Positions 18,197 to 28,424 of a DNA stretch of 64,000 nucleotides are shown piece by piece. The notes under the pieces were generated by a model that was not told where the DNA came from, did no database searches, and worked only from the letters and a program-made list of their open reading frames with translations. Positions within the stretch are counted from its first letter, which is position 1, and each line of letters starts with the position of its first letter. The stretch lies in assembly GCA_900095095.1 (NCBI GenBank), contig FMBT01000356.1, positions 186,001 through 250,000 of the forward strand, read 5' to 3'. Position numbers and translations under genes: made by a program. This DNA is from Fragilariopsis cylindrus CCMP1102. Lineage: Eukaryota > Bacillariophyta > Bacillariophyceae > Bacillariales > Bacillariaceae.

Positions 18197-19367
18197 TGTG
18201 GTAGTCAATGAATTGTGTTGTGTGAAGAGTGATATGATTTTTTTCTCACTTCTTTTCTAACAATTGTGGTTAGCGCTGTTACCCAAACAGCGATGCTATG
18301 CCATCGCTAACCCAGTGTAACGGCTAGTAAAATAGTAACGGCAGAGAATCTTGTATACTTTGTTAACAGTGCAGCACATCCGTTACGATGGTAGGATGTA
18401 TGTGTGTTATCGCTGACTGCTTCTTGTTCTCATTACAACTTACCCGGGTACAACTTAAAATTTAAAAGCAGTCCGACTTCAAATAATATCAATCATTATG
18501 GTACTTAACAAAAAGCTAGTCCCCAAAACTTATGTTTGCACATGATTTTGTACTTTGTATATATACAAAGTTGAACTTTGTATTTATGCAAAGTTATGCT
18601 TTGTACTTTGTATTTATACAAAAAATATACAAAGTTTTTAGTGGCCCGGGTCAATTTTAAAATGACCCGGGTAAATTTTAAAATGACCCGCTACTTTGAT
18701 CCGCTAATTGACTTACGTAGTATTTCTAGTTAAAAACTACAAAGTTGACTTTGTATTTATGCAAAGTACAAAGATGAACTTTGTATAAGTACAAAGTTCA
18801 ATTTTGTATAAGTACAAACTACAAAGTTGAACTTTGTATAAATACAAAGTTCAACTTTGTATATATACAAAATACAAAATTGAACTTTGTAGTTAAGCTA
18901 AATACAAAAAGAGAACAAGCACCCTCGCCACTTGAAACTACGAGCTCGATTCAAACGAGCTCCCAAAGTTTTACTTAATGAATTTTTACATGACGACACA
19001 CTTTTCCCATGTTCACTTTTTAAACGACAAGCGATCACTCTACACACATGTTAATACATACCGTTAAAATATTTTCTCTTAATATGATAACTGTTATTAC
19101 TAATCACAGTCTTAGAAGTACTCACACAGTCACAGTTTCGATTGTATGATTGTTGCACAAACAGTACTGTCATAGCAAACACTAGAACTACAGTTGCTTC
19201 TTGATAGTTACCGTTACTTTGACTAGCCGTTGCTATCATTTTTAGCTGTTTCAAGTCATCACACAACATACGAAACATACCAACCCAAACCTTAACCCCA
19301 AACCCATCAATATCAAAACAGCAGTATATATCATATAGTAGGAAATCGAATCTATTGATTATCAACC
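18197..19367. other. Divergent intergenic region with dense palindromes
   Basis: This lies between a minus-strand gene and the plus-strand transposase-like gene. At 18440-18900 it holds a block of ACAAAGT/ACTTTGT and CCCGGGT palindromes (separate entry). No gene is seen. The open frame on the minus strand at 19051-19365 does not look coding. Confidence 0.6.
18552..18861. repeat. Palindrome-rich block (hairpin-forming repeats)
   Basis: It includes a perfect 20-bp palindrome ACTTTGTATATATACAAAGT (18552-18571), CCCGGGTCA/TGACCCGGG arms (18645-18671), and a 19-bp perfect inverted repeat with a 4-base loop (18820-18838 against 18843-18861). Many further ACAAAGTTNAACTTTGT units occur in between. 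Confidence 0.9.
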
Positions 19368-20362
19368 ATGAGTGCCGGTCGTCGCTTCATTGAACTCGCT
19401 GATGAATTCAGAAAGCAAGGATCGATCATGCTTGTTGGCCATCCCCATTCTAATATGAAAGATGAGCAGTGCGTTGAAGACTTTGGTTCTACCCCGTTTA
19501 TTCTTGCCCAACTTTGGACGATGCTTGTTAATGTAGGCCTCCCACCGATGTCACTCCCACTTCATTTGTTGTGGTGGTTATATCTTGTACGTAACTACCC
19601 AACCAAGAGAGTATTTTCTAGGGTATTACATTGTGTTGGAGTTACTTATCGAAAATATTTACAACCAATCAAACTTGCCATGATGATATTACAACGCACT
19701 GTGGTAAGTCTTTACCAATCGAATATATGCACATGTAGTTTCTTTTTATGTATCTATCATGTTACATCTCACAACAAACTTTATGTTGCGCTTATCATTA
19801 CCAGATTTCTTATAAGAATAGGTCGATAAGAGTCCGTACTTGTGGATTAACACACGATGGTACTGACTACCTCTGTCAGAACAAACCAAATGCTGTGCTT
19901 GTTAGGAGAGTTGAATGGGCGCCGTTCCCATATGACCCAAATTATTTCAGCCACAAGTTTAAGAAATCAGGTTTACGGTATGGTATTTCAGTAGACATTG
20001 AATCTGGCGAGATGGTTGGCGCACATGGACCATTTCCATGTGGCAAATGGCCTGATATTAAGATCTATAAAAAGTATGTCCTACCTCATCTTGAGCCCGG
20101 CGAGCAAGTTGAAACAGATAGAGGGTATCGTCACCCTTCCTGTCGGAATCCAGAAGATTTTCTCTCCAAAAGTGAATCTGTTGCTAAATCAAGAGCTGCG
20201 TCACGACATGAAGCAGTAAATGGTCGATTGAAGAATTGGCGCTCATTAAAGCAATGCTTTCGTCACAATCATCATGAACACAAGTACTTCTTTTTCACTG
20301 CTGCTGTTGTTGACAACTTGATGTACAAAAAATACGGCCCCTGTTTCGATGTTTCCTATTAA
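19368..20362 (+). CDS. DDE-transposase-derived protein (DDE_Tnp_4-like), one intron
   Basis: The exons are 19368-19703 and 19805-20362. The 101-bp intron (GTAAGT...CCAG) is phase 0, giving 297 residues. The C-terminal half carries the layout of the endonuclease domain of Harbinger/ISL2EU-type DDE_Tnp_4 proteins: Asp in THDGTDY, then FSHKFKKSGLRYGI, GPFPCGKWPD, the second Asp in VETDRGYR, and the Glu in RHEAVNGRLKNW, ending FRHNHHEHKYFF. All three acidic residues are kept, so catalysis is possible. No terminal inverted repeats or target duplication were found around it, and no partner DNA-binding ORF is adjacent. It may therefore be a domesticated copy or an immobile remnant. The N-terminal half resembles the helical part that precedes this domain in stramenopile relatives. 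Confidence 0.8.
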
Positions 20363-20707
20363 TTTACTACAAATAGTATCTGATTTACTGCGATTTAATT
20401 GAACAATAATAAATTGAATTAGAATTATAGAGTAGTTAATTCTAATATATAAATAAATATACAAATTGATTTTAATGATACAAAAATTTGCTCTATTATA
20501 TTTTTATTTTCCTGATATATTGTATTGTAGTGGTGATATATATATATATATATATATGTTATGCATGTATATCTATGTATTTGTTTGCTTAGTTGCCTCT
20601 CATCAATTAATCATTTATGATTTATTACTACAAACGCAGAACGTTGATCTATTATGTGTCAGTAACAGTCATGATCAATTATTTATTACAAAGAACAATC
20701 CATCATA
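20363..20707. other. Short AT-rich intergenic with (TA)n
   Basis: A (TA)n tract lies at 20537-20557. No gene is seen. Confidence 0.6.
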
Positions 20708-21121
20708 TCAGACAGATGGTCTGTACGGAAAATAATCAAGTGCTGTTGTTAATACATAATCATCATCAATGCCACCATTAATACTACCATCCGTACCACC
20801 ATTAATACCACCATCCGTATGATCAAATCCAATTTTGATCAATTCAATACCACCTTCTTTTTTATTTGATTGTACATCCTTTGACTTTTGTTTGTCTTGT
20901 TTCAAATGAAGGGACATTCCTGCAACAAGAACCGATCTCTTGTGATGAAGAATATGATTAAGTTTGCATCTCAATTGCTTTCGAAGAGATAATTTTCTCT
21001 TCCGACTGTTGTTATTGTCATCATTGTCTCTAACTGCTAATTTAGGATTGATCTGAAAAACAAGATCATATCCTAAAATTTGGAAAGCAAGTTTGAAGAT
21101 AGAATTTAGTATAAAATTCAT
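20708..21121 (-). CDS. Small basic hypothetical protein
   Basis: This is a 137-residue unrecognised protein starting at an ATG (21121). The N-terminus (MNFILNSIFKLAFQILGYDL) is amphipathic or hydrophobic. It is followed by a strongly basic stretch (SRKRKLSLRKQLRCKLNHILHHKR). The C-terminus has a short GGI/GGT-D repeat (GGINGGTDGSINGGIDD) from a minisatellite at 20766-20820. The composition is plausible for an organelle-targeted protein but gives no firm function. It could also be a chance open frame. Confidence 0.4.
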   Translation of the reverse strand: MNFILNSIFKLAFQILGYDLVFQINPKLAVRDNDDNNNSRKRKLSLRKQLRCKLNHILHHKRSVLVAGMSLHLKQDKQKSKDVQSNKKEGGIELIKIGFDHTDGGINGGTDGSINGGIDDDYVLTTALDYFPYRPSV

Positions 21122-21732
21122 GATACAAGTATTATGTGAACGGAATAAATTATATGATGATGTATTTTTTTTGTAGTCGATCGAAAGTTTTTATTTTATA
21201 ATTTTATTTGTTTGTTCTTTTTGTTTAGGCTGTGTTGCTATTGAAAATGTGAAGCGAGAGATGATTTGTTTTTTACTAAGAGTCGTGATTCGCCAACAGC
21301 GATTGTTACACTTAAGCCAATTTGCTGCGACACAAGGTTCAACATAAAAAAAATCAACTGCAATTTCAACCCATAGCAAATCCAAAGGATGCAAAATTTT
21401 GTATTTGAAAAAAATCAACTTTCATTCAATATTACCCGCCTCCACAAGACAAAAGGTATGGAAAAACATCCTTTTTACTTGTAATATATTTTTTACTTCA
21501 TACCACGGTAACTTACACCAAATTAAAAGCATAGGACAACACAAAAAAATTACGATATCTATTTTAGTCGAACTAGTCCTCTGATTGAAACGCCAAAATT
21601 CGAAAATGCATGATGGCGTAAGTAATAATTTTCGAAATTCGAAATTCGACATCAAAAACACACTGGAGAAAGCAAAGCTAACTTTTTCTTATTATACTCC
21701 TTCTAGAAGTAGCAGTAGTAAGTAAGAATCAA
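21122..21732. other. Intergenic with dispersed repeat copy 2
   Basis: It holds the intact copy (21361-21443) of the repeat that element A interrupted. The remainder is AT-rich with no gene seen. Confidence 0.6.
21361..21443. repeat. Dispersed repeat, copy 2 (intact, inverted relative to copy 1)
   Basis: Its reverse complement matches 8125-8196 joined to 16078-16088, with the ctatg target present once. It therefore acts as the empty-site reference for element A. Confidence 0.9.
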
Positions 21733-23019
21733 ATGACGACAAGAAGGAGAAGAGATCAACCGTATATACATGAAGGCCGGGTACTTCGTGATCCTGCTAC
21801 TGGATTTCAAACGTCGTATGCTCTTTGGAAGTTTGTTGAATGGAAAAGAGTCGCGTATGTATTATTTCCAATACTTGTGTTGTGGGTAACAAATCCAGCT
21901 AATGAAATTAGTATTCTAATTGAAACAATAGTAGTCTCATCATCATTGTCATCATCATTCAAGTCGTCATCTTGGATGGTTGTTGGTCGTCCTAGTGTTA
22001 CGAATTATGGTTTATTTTCTTTACAAGAATCAATGGAAGGTGTTACTGTTTCGGTATTTCTCACTGAAACATCATTATGTCCTTTCAATGATGTAACAGT
22101 TGGATCGTTCTGTGAAAGTATAGCAGACAGTATGTGTCATCGAAGACCTTTACTTCCCTTTGAATACTGGTATAGCGCTAACGCTAACAACAACATCAAT
22201 ATTGGTGGTAATAGTAGCAGCAGGCGGGGGGATTATAATATCAACTACTACCAAACAGCAACAAGTAATTTTCTCACTGCACTTTCCAAAGATCGCGTTC
22301 ACGTTATACATCGAATGATATGTTCAATACTAATCATATCAACAATATGGAATTATTGCTGTCCACGATTTCCACCAAGACGAACATTATTTGGTGGTGT
22401 ACTATTCTTACTTCCTCCAATAATCGATGACATATTAACATCTGTATTTTTTAATAGTAATCGATCGAATAATCTTATTCGGGATTTATTACACGAAAAT
22501 TTCGTTGTTTATCCTGTACTGGTCGAATTGAATCGTATCGTTCCAAAATTACGATTATCATCATGGTGGGTCCGTCCAACAGGAAATGAGACAGCTGATT
22601 TTATATTGGCCGTTATTATTTTGGTATTTGTTATCGGTGGTGGATCGAATGTATTGGCATCACATATCAGTCAACGGTATGTTGTTGGATTTTCATCTGT
22701 GTCCGCTTCAGCCTTGGGATACATTCAAAGAATTGCAAATAATAATAGTAGTGGTTTTGGTGGTGCTGCAAGTCGAACAGCTACTCTAGCAACCTTTGGT
22801 ACAGTAGGACGACGATACGCAATCAATTCCGTGCAGGCCTATTGGAGTAATGTTGCATGGTTGTTCGTTGCATATCCGAATGATTGGTACCCGATGTTGG
22901 TTGTTTGGTTAATAGCTGGATTGGCTGGTTCAATTTATGCTGAATTCCATCTTGATAACGTTGATAATGTTGCAGCTGTTTATTATCGTGATCTTCTTAA
23001 CTTTTTTGGATTGTCTTGA
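21733..23019 (+). CDS. Multipass membrane protein of unknown function
   Basis: This is a 428-residue protein with four to six hydrophobic segments: about 36-50 (AYVLFPILVLWV), 196-211 (ICSILIISTIWNYC), 219-236 (FGGVLFLLPPIIDDIL), 290-309 (FILAVIILVFVIGGGSNVLA) and 375-408 (a pair near WYPMLVVWLIAGLAGSIYAEF). Loops between the first two segments are Ser- and Asn-rich and contain several Cys (ETSLCPF, GSFCESIADSMCHRR), so they are probably lumenal or extracellular. The C-terminus (HLDNVDNVAAVYYRDLL) is short. I do not recognise the family; rhomboid and transporter signatures are absent. The start ATG at 21733 is the first in frame, and the basic N-terminus (TTRRRRD) fits a cytosolic side. Confidence 0.75.
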   Translation: MTTRRRRDQPYIHEGRVLRDPATGFQTSYALWKFVEWKRVAYVLFPILVLWVTNPANEISILIETIVVSSSLSSSFKSSSWMVVGRPSVTNYGLFSLQESMEGVTVSVFLTETSLCPFNDVTVGSFCESIADSMCHRRPLLPFEYWYSANANNNINIGGNSSSRRGDYNINYYQTATSNFLTALSKDRVHVIHRMICSILIISTIWNYCCPRFPPRRTLFGGVLFLLPPIIDDILTSVFFNSNRSNNLIRDLLHENFVVYPVLVELNRIVPKLRLSSWWVRPTGNETADFILAVIILVFVIGGGSNVLASHISQRYVVGFSSVSASALGYIQRIANNNSSGFGGAASRTATLATFGTVGRRYAINSVQAYWSNVAWLFVAYPNDWYPMLVVWLIAGLAGSIYAEFHLDNVDNVAAVYYRDLLNFFGLS

Positions 23020-23404
23020 AAAACAAAAACAAATAAAACTAACTATATTTGATGTACAGCCAAATCCATTTCACTTGCCATAAAAGAAGTACTCTACAGA
23101 ACCTGCGATGGTCTTCATACATACCTAAACAATGGAAATGGCATTTTTCTAAAGATATATTTCACGATCATTTAATCTACGATAAAAATCGATACCGTGG
23201 AAAGAGTTTACGAATAAAGACCCGGAAAATACTACAATCCCCAATACTTGTCGGTATACCTATAGGTTGAGTATCAAGGTATGCTAGGTATGCTAGACGA
23301 GAAAGGTTGTCACTAGCGAGCAGGTGGGCCAAATTTCAAAAAAGTAGAGCGATGCTATTTCTATCGTAAATAGTATTATCTCTTCTAGCTAGAGCCAATT
23401 ATTT
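23020..23404. other. Intergenic between convergent 3' ends
   Basis: No feature seen. Confidence 0.5.
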
Positions 23405-24811
23405 CTACCTATTCAAAAATTGAAGAAAGATTGTTTCAATTACGAATGAGGACGGTATCCCAAGTAAGAAAAATGGAAGAATTGGAAATTCTTTCAATAT
23501 CATATCCCATGATTGACGACCATCAAATAAAGCCCCAAATGGTACAAATGACGTTTCGTTATAAAATTGAAGTAATTTTTGATTTGTCTTTGTGCCGGAT
23601 GCAATATTATTTTCATCGCCATCATTATCATTAAAGGTAAAAACTGTTCCCACAGAACCCTCTTCTCGTATGATACGCAAATCTTGACAGTAACAACCGA
23701 CAATAGCATATAATGCTAATCCACCAAATAATATATAATCTTGATTGTTTCCACCTACTAATATTGATGTTGATAATCCCCATGGTACGACCGGTAATAT
23801 TAATGGATGGCGTGTTATCCTTGTTAATCCTTTTGGTTCAAATTTCATACTGTCGTCACGTGTTATTCCCATCAATGTATCACCAGGAGCAATAGCAGTA
23901 GATTCGTTTACTTCTGCTATCATCATCGTCGTCGTTGTCAAGTCACTCTTTTCTTTCTGACGAAAGGAAGGCACCAATCCCAGTGGCGATGCATTAAGTA
24001 ATGATGCTAAAGAAAATGCACCCGATAAAGTAGCTACCACGTAACAAATATTGATAATAATATCACTGTCACTGCTGCTACTGCTACCAACAAGGTTATT
24101 CCAAAGAATATTGATACTATCATGATGTTGATTGTTGTTAACGAATGATAAATAAATTGAAAATGATGAACCTAGTGTAACAAATGAAATTATTGTGTAA
24201 AATATACGATAAAATTGTCGTCCGGCTGTTTCTGTATCAGGAAACAAAACATTTCCACTAGAATCCCCGGGCCAAAAATCTGGAAGCTTCAATTTTTCAT
24301 TACCAACTATACCTAATACATCATTAGCAACGAATTGTCCAAATACATTCGTTATAAGAGTTTGGCGTATAGCAGACATGCCTATATGTGATGAAGCAAA
24401 AGCTGTTACCCAAAATAACAATGCATGTAATTGTTCTTGTTGTTCATAATAATTGTTGTTGTTGTTGTTGATGATAATATTGAAGTCTTCTATACCAGCA
24501 TCACCTAGCAGTAATGTTGTCAAGAACGACGGATCCGGTAGTAATTGAAGTGCTACTATTGGATGGTGCGGCTGGTGCTGATTTTGTTCAAGCCATCGTC
24601 GCTGTCTTTGTGGATGTTGCCGATTGTAGAGGCGGCTCTTTCCTCTAATGCTGGTGACGGGAGTTGTTGTAAATCCGTAAGCAAAGAAGCCGATACCGTT
24701 CCTATCGCTGCTACTATGGTGTTTTCGTTGGTCCAACAAGTAGTTATCATAACTACTGAATAAAAGAAGTACCATCTGAAGAATATTTGAAAGTCGACAC
24801 ATATTCGGCAT
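23405..24811 (-). CDS. Z-ISO: NnrU-family protein, probable 15-cis-zeta-carotene isomerase
   Basis: This would isomerise the 15-cis bond of tri-cis-zeta-carotene in plastid carotenoid synthesis; in known Z-ISO a haem cofactor is used. The protein is 469 residues and multi-pass. The diagnostic part is near residue 327: GLTRITRHP, followed by a helix ending in CQDLR, then a C-terminal block SFVPFGALFDGRQ that corresponds to the SVVPF-DGRQ motif of plant Z-ISO, and a last transmembrane helix (FFLLGIPSSFVIETIFL). The N-terminus has a hydrophobic segment (NILQMVLLLFSSY) that fits the signal part of a bipartite plastid presequence. An ASAFAP-type cleavage motif is not clear. Low-complexity Asn and Ser loops enlarge it beyond the usual length. 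The start is the first ATG (24811); codons before it contain no ATG. Confidence 0.7.
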   Translation of the reverse strand: MPNMCRLSNILQMVLLLFSSYDNYLLDQRKHHSSSDRNGIGFFAYGFTTTPVTSIRGKSRLYNRQHPQRQRRWLEQNQHQPHHPIVALQLLPDPSFLTTLLLGDAGIEDFNIIINNNNNNYYEQQEQLHALLFWVTAFASSHIGMSAIRQTLITNVFGQFVANDVLGIVGNEKLKLPDFWPGDSSGNVLFPDTETAGRQFYRIFYTIISFVTLGSSFSIYLSFVNNNQHHDSINILWNNLVGSSSSSDSDIIINICYVVATLSGAFSLASLLNASPLGLVPSFRQKEKSDLTTTTMMIAEVNESTAIAPGDTLMGITRDDSMKFEPKGLTRITRHPLILPVVPWGLSTSILVGGNNQDYILFGGLALYAIVGCYCQDLRIIREEGSVGTVFTFNDNDGDENNIASGTKTNQKLLQFYNETSFVPFGALFDGRQSWDMILKEFPILPFFLLGIPSSFVIETIFLQFLNR

Positions 24812-25185
24812 CGTGTCAATGTCAATGTCAATAGCAGTATGGCAGTATGTGTTGGCAGTATGGCAGTATGGCAACGATAATCACAGTGACCGTGGCAGCG
24901 ACAGTGCGAGCGAGTGTGGAGCTATAGGAATATTCTCTTCCTCCTATCGCTTTTTGTAATACCGTAACTCGAATTGCTAGGATTCGATGACGATGTTTGG
25001 TCAAAACAAGATGGGTAGTAATGGATGAGGTATCGCATGGGAAGCAAAAGAATAAAGAATGAGAAATGAAGGAATCAATCAATCAACACAAAAGAACGAC
25101 GACGATGACGTGAAAGAATTGTGGTAGGGTGCGTGCAAGACGGTGCATTCAAAACTTCAAAAAAGCGCACTCTTAACTTTTTCAA
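24812..25185. other. Divergent upstream region of the Z-ISO-like gene
   Basis: It includes a GGCAGTAT minisatellite (about 24838-24875) right before the Z-ISO-like ATG. Nothing else is recognised. Confidence 0.5.
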
Positions 25186-25500
25186 ATGCATTCTAACAAA
25201 GCACACCTCGCTCACCTCATACAAGTGCTTCGTGTATTACATTTCATTACCTTTCTTTGCCTTCGATTATCTACCTCCTTTCTAGCTGTATCAGCTCTTT
25301 CTGCATCGACTGTAAATTCCCCCCACTTTCAAGCACATCCATTTGGTGGATGGGTTTGCTGCTTAAGTCAAACAGCGCCAAAAACGATCGTCGCCTTCGA
25401 TCACCTTGCAATAATATCTTCTACAAAACCAACAGGTGAAAAACAGCAGAGACTAGAAGATAATCAGCTCAAAGAGAATCGTATTTGGTACGCCTGGTAA
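25186..25500 (+). CDS. Doubtful small ORF with signal-peptide-like start
   Basis: This is a 104-residue open frame from an ATG. The first 35 residues look like a signal peptide (VLHFITFLCLRLSTSFLAVSALSAS). The rest has no recognisable domain. It sits just upstream of a decayed copia RT fragment and could be part of that insertion or chance. It is included only because the N-terminus is unusually signal-like. Confidence 0.2.
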   Translation: MHSNKAHLAHLIQVLRVLHFITFLCLRLSTSFLAVSALSASTVNSPHFQAHPFGGWVCCLSQTAPKTIVAFDHLAIISSTKPTGEKQQRLEDNQLKENRIWYAW

Positions 25501-25559
25501 AGTAAGCAAAGTTGAGATCCTTTTGAACATCTCCACATTATCTATACTGGTTTGAAATT

Positions 25560-26150
25560 CCCAGTACATACTCCCAGGCAGTTCTATTTGATGAAAGGAA
25601 TGGCAACATGAAATGGCAAACAGCAATGAAGTTGGAGATGCAACAAGTAAGTGATTATAAAGTAGTCAGTAATCAAAGCAAGTTCTGTGTTGCTAAAATA
25701 CCAAAGGTTCACAAAAAGATATGTGTACACACTACTTTTGATGTGAAACATGATGGTAGGCACAAAGCTTGTGTAGTAGCTAATGGCAATCTAACTGAGG
25801 TCCCAGCTAAATCTGTTTACTCTGGAGTAGTATCACTCCATGGACTTCGTACCTGTCTTTTTCTTCTTCATCCAGGGCAACTGAAACGTAATGCATATCT
25901 GGAAGCTAAAACCACTAAAAAGGTATGTATAAAGGCAGGTCCTGAGTTTGGAGTACCTGAAGGTCACCTACTTATCATTGATCGAGCTCTTTATGGATTG
26001 CGACTTAGCGGTAAGGCATTTAACCGATTACTTTCAGAGTGCTTGCATGATTTGGGTTCTGTACCATCTAGAGCAGAATCCAGTATATATGTAAAAATGT
26101 CCTAATCGAGATGCATATGAATGCGTTGCTACCTATGTTGATACGTTCCA
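25560..26150 (+). pseudogene. Decayed copia reverse-transcriptase fragment
   Basis: The translation from about 25590 carries a copia RT series: WQTAMKLEMQQ, FDVKHDGRHKACVVANG, YSGVVSLHGLRTCLFLL, NAYLEAKTTKKVCI, AGPEFGVPEGHLLIIDRALYGLR. The stretch that normally carries the first catalytic Asp (before NAYLEA) is deleted. After a one-base shift near 26100 the frame continues PNRDAYECVATYVDT, where YVDD has become YVDT. It is unlike elements A-D in sequence and has no LTRs nearby. It is therefore a dead remnant of another lineage. Confidence 0.8.
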
Positions 26151-26326
26151 CAAACAATGGGTGAAAGAGATGCTATAAATCTTACTATTAATATGATAAG
26201 GGTTGTTACTCACTTCCCTATATAGATTACTACGTTCACGATCGAACCAAACCGAACCAATCCGAACCGATTAATACCGACCAAAAAAAATACTATAAAG
26301 AAAGGATTTCGCTTTATTTATTTCCA

Positions 26327-28387
26327 TTAACACATATATCCAATGAAGTGACCACCAACGGTGAGAAAGGCGATTGTCAACAACGACGACGACGAAGACG
26401 AAGACGATGAAGTTAAAGATTCGTCAATGACGGGCGATGGATCTTCTTCTGGAATATCAGTTGCAGGATCAGTAGTAGCGGGTGCAGGGACGTCAGTGGT
26501 AGTGGTGGTAGCAGCGATGTCATTGCTGATGCTCTTTTTTGGTTGGATGCAACCGTTACACTTGAATAAATTATCCGGATCAAATTTGTACTTGATATTT
26601 TCAAGTTTTGCTGTGAGGTCTACACCCCAGACCATTTCTTGTGAGCGATAACATTTTTCATCCTTCTCTTCGGTAGTATATTCCTGTGGACATGGCTTGG
26701 TCATGTTAGATCGAAGTGGTCCGTACGAACCAGAACAAATGTGATTGAATTCGGAAATTCCAGGGAAATTGTCTCCATTAGTGATAGCTTCATTCAGAAA
26801 AACTTGTAGTATACGTTCTTGTAGGTCGGTAGACAAATTATTAAAACCTATCTGGGTGGCTACACCAGATTTTCTTTCTGTTGCTGGAATAGCATTCATT
26901 TGATCGTGAGCGATTGCTACGTTACCACCTGTAATATGGGTAGAAAGACCTAATGGATTCGTAAGATAGGTTTCCTTCAACAAGTCTGCAGTTGATTCGT
27001 TACTCATACCAGCAAGCCACGATGCTGGAACTAGAGCACTGCTCCAAAAATCGGGGAAAGTACACATTGAGGGAATAATTGACGGACTCCCAGTATTTCC
27101 GGATTGTAATTGTACCACTCCATTTACTGTTTCGCTTCTAAAGTCAAAATCTTGTGTGGGGCCGTCCAAGATATATTCATTGGGAATATCTAATCCGTAA
27201 TCAAGGTATACTGGTAGATCTTTAGTTAGGCATGATACCATGTTTTCGCCGTATGTTTTTAGTAAAATATTGGCTGCATCTTCGCCAAAACAGAAACTAG
27301 ATTGACGAGAGAATGATGGAGATAAAGAGAGTGAGAAAAAAAACAAATAAGTCGTTGATACGTAAACCGAATAGTAATTGTATAGAATTCCCCTTACAAA
27401 TTAATCGAATCAAAATTAAGAGTTGATTCTCCAGCACAACTATTACTAATTTCATGGGATATATTAAGATTATCAGGATTGAAGAGAAAGTCCAGAGCAA
27501 AATTCATAGTACAATAGTTATGAGCATCGTTGTATTCATTCTGTTCATCTTCCGTTAGGTTGCTTAATATTGCTTCATTCGAAATTGTAACGGGTACATC
27601 ATAGAGCGATGCTTTAAAAAATATATAATATGGCCTATTCTCATGTAGTTGTAATTTTACTGACGTGAGAACGCCGTACTACGTATTCATAGGAAGAACC
27701 AAAGAAATGTAAGGGTATAGTGATATAAAGATAATGTGAGATTGTTGTGAGTAGAATCTATTCATTGTTCCAACAGTGCAATAACAAACATTAGCCAAGA
27801 GACTTACAGTGCCTCTGTTATTGATAGTATATAAAATATTGGAAATAAAATAGAAGCACGTGTACAGTACAGTATGTATTGTTTGCTATTGTTAGAGCAG
27901 GAATAGTAATATGATTTTTGTTTTGATTTGTATGACGACAAAAACAAAATTGGACTACTACTTACCCACCACCTCCTCGAACCGCAAACCATAAGTCTTC
28001 GAATGGGATAGTATCTTTACAAGTCTCCCATTTCCACATCGACTCATCTTCTGCAAAGACATTCGTATTGCACAATCCTCCCACTTTGGTTGTTTTTGGA
28101 TATAGGAACCCCTCAGAATCCTCCCATTCGGTGGGATAAAATTTGACGTGTGTTGTGTCCGGTAACACCATCTCAATTTCCAAAACTTGATCGACACCAA
28201 GTCCCACCATACGCTGTAGTCCATCACTAAGACCACCACCTTGTAGCTATGATGATATGAAATTGTTTAGTTTTTGGATTTTATTGGATTGGATTAACGA
28301 ATTGAGTTAAAATAAAATAATAAACAGACAAACAAACAAACAAACGTTAGAATACGTATATATAGGTAAAAGTAAATAAATGAACAT

Positions 28388-28424
<37 letters not shown>

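Noticed and set aside
19051-19365. 104-residue minus-strand open frame upstream of the transposase-like gene
   Set aside because: No domain, no supportive start context; it lies in the probable promoter.
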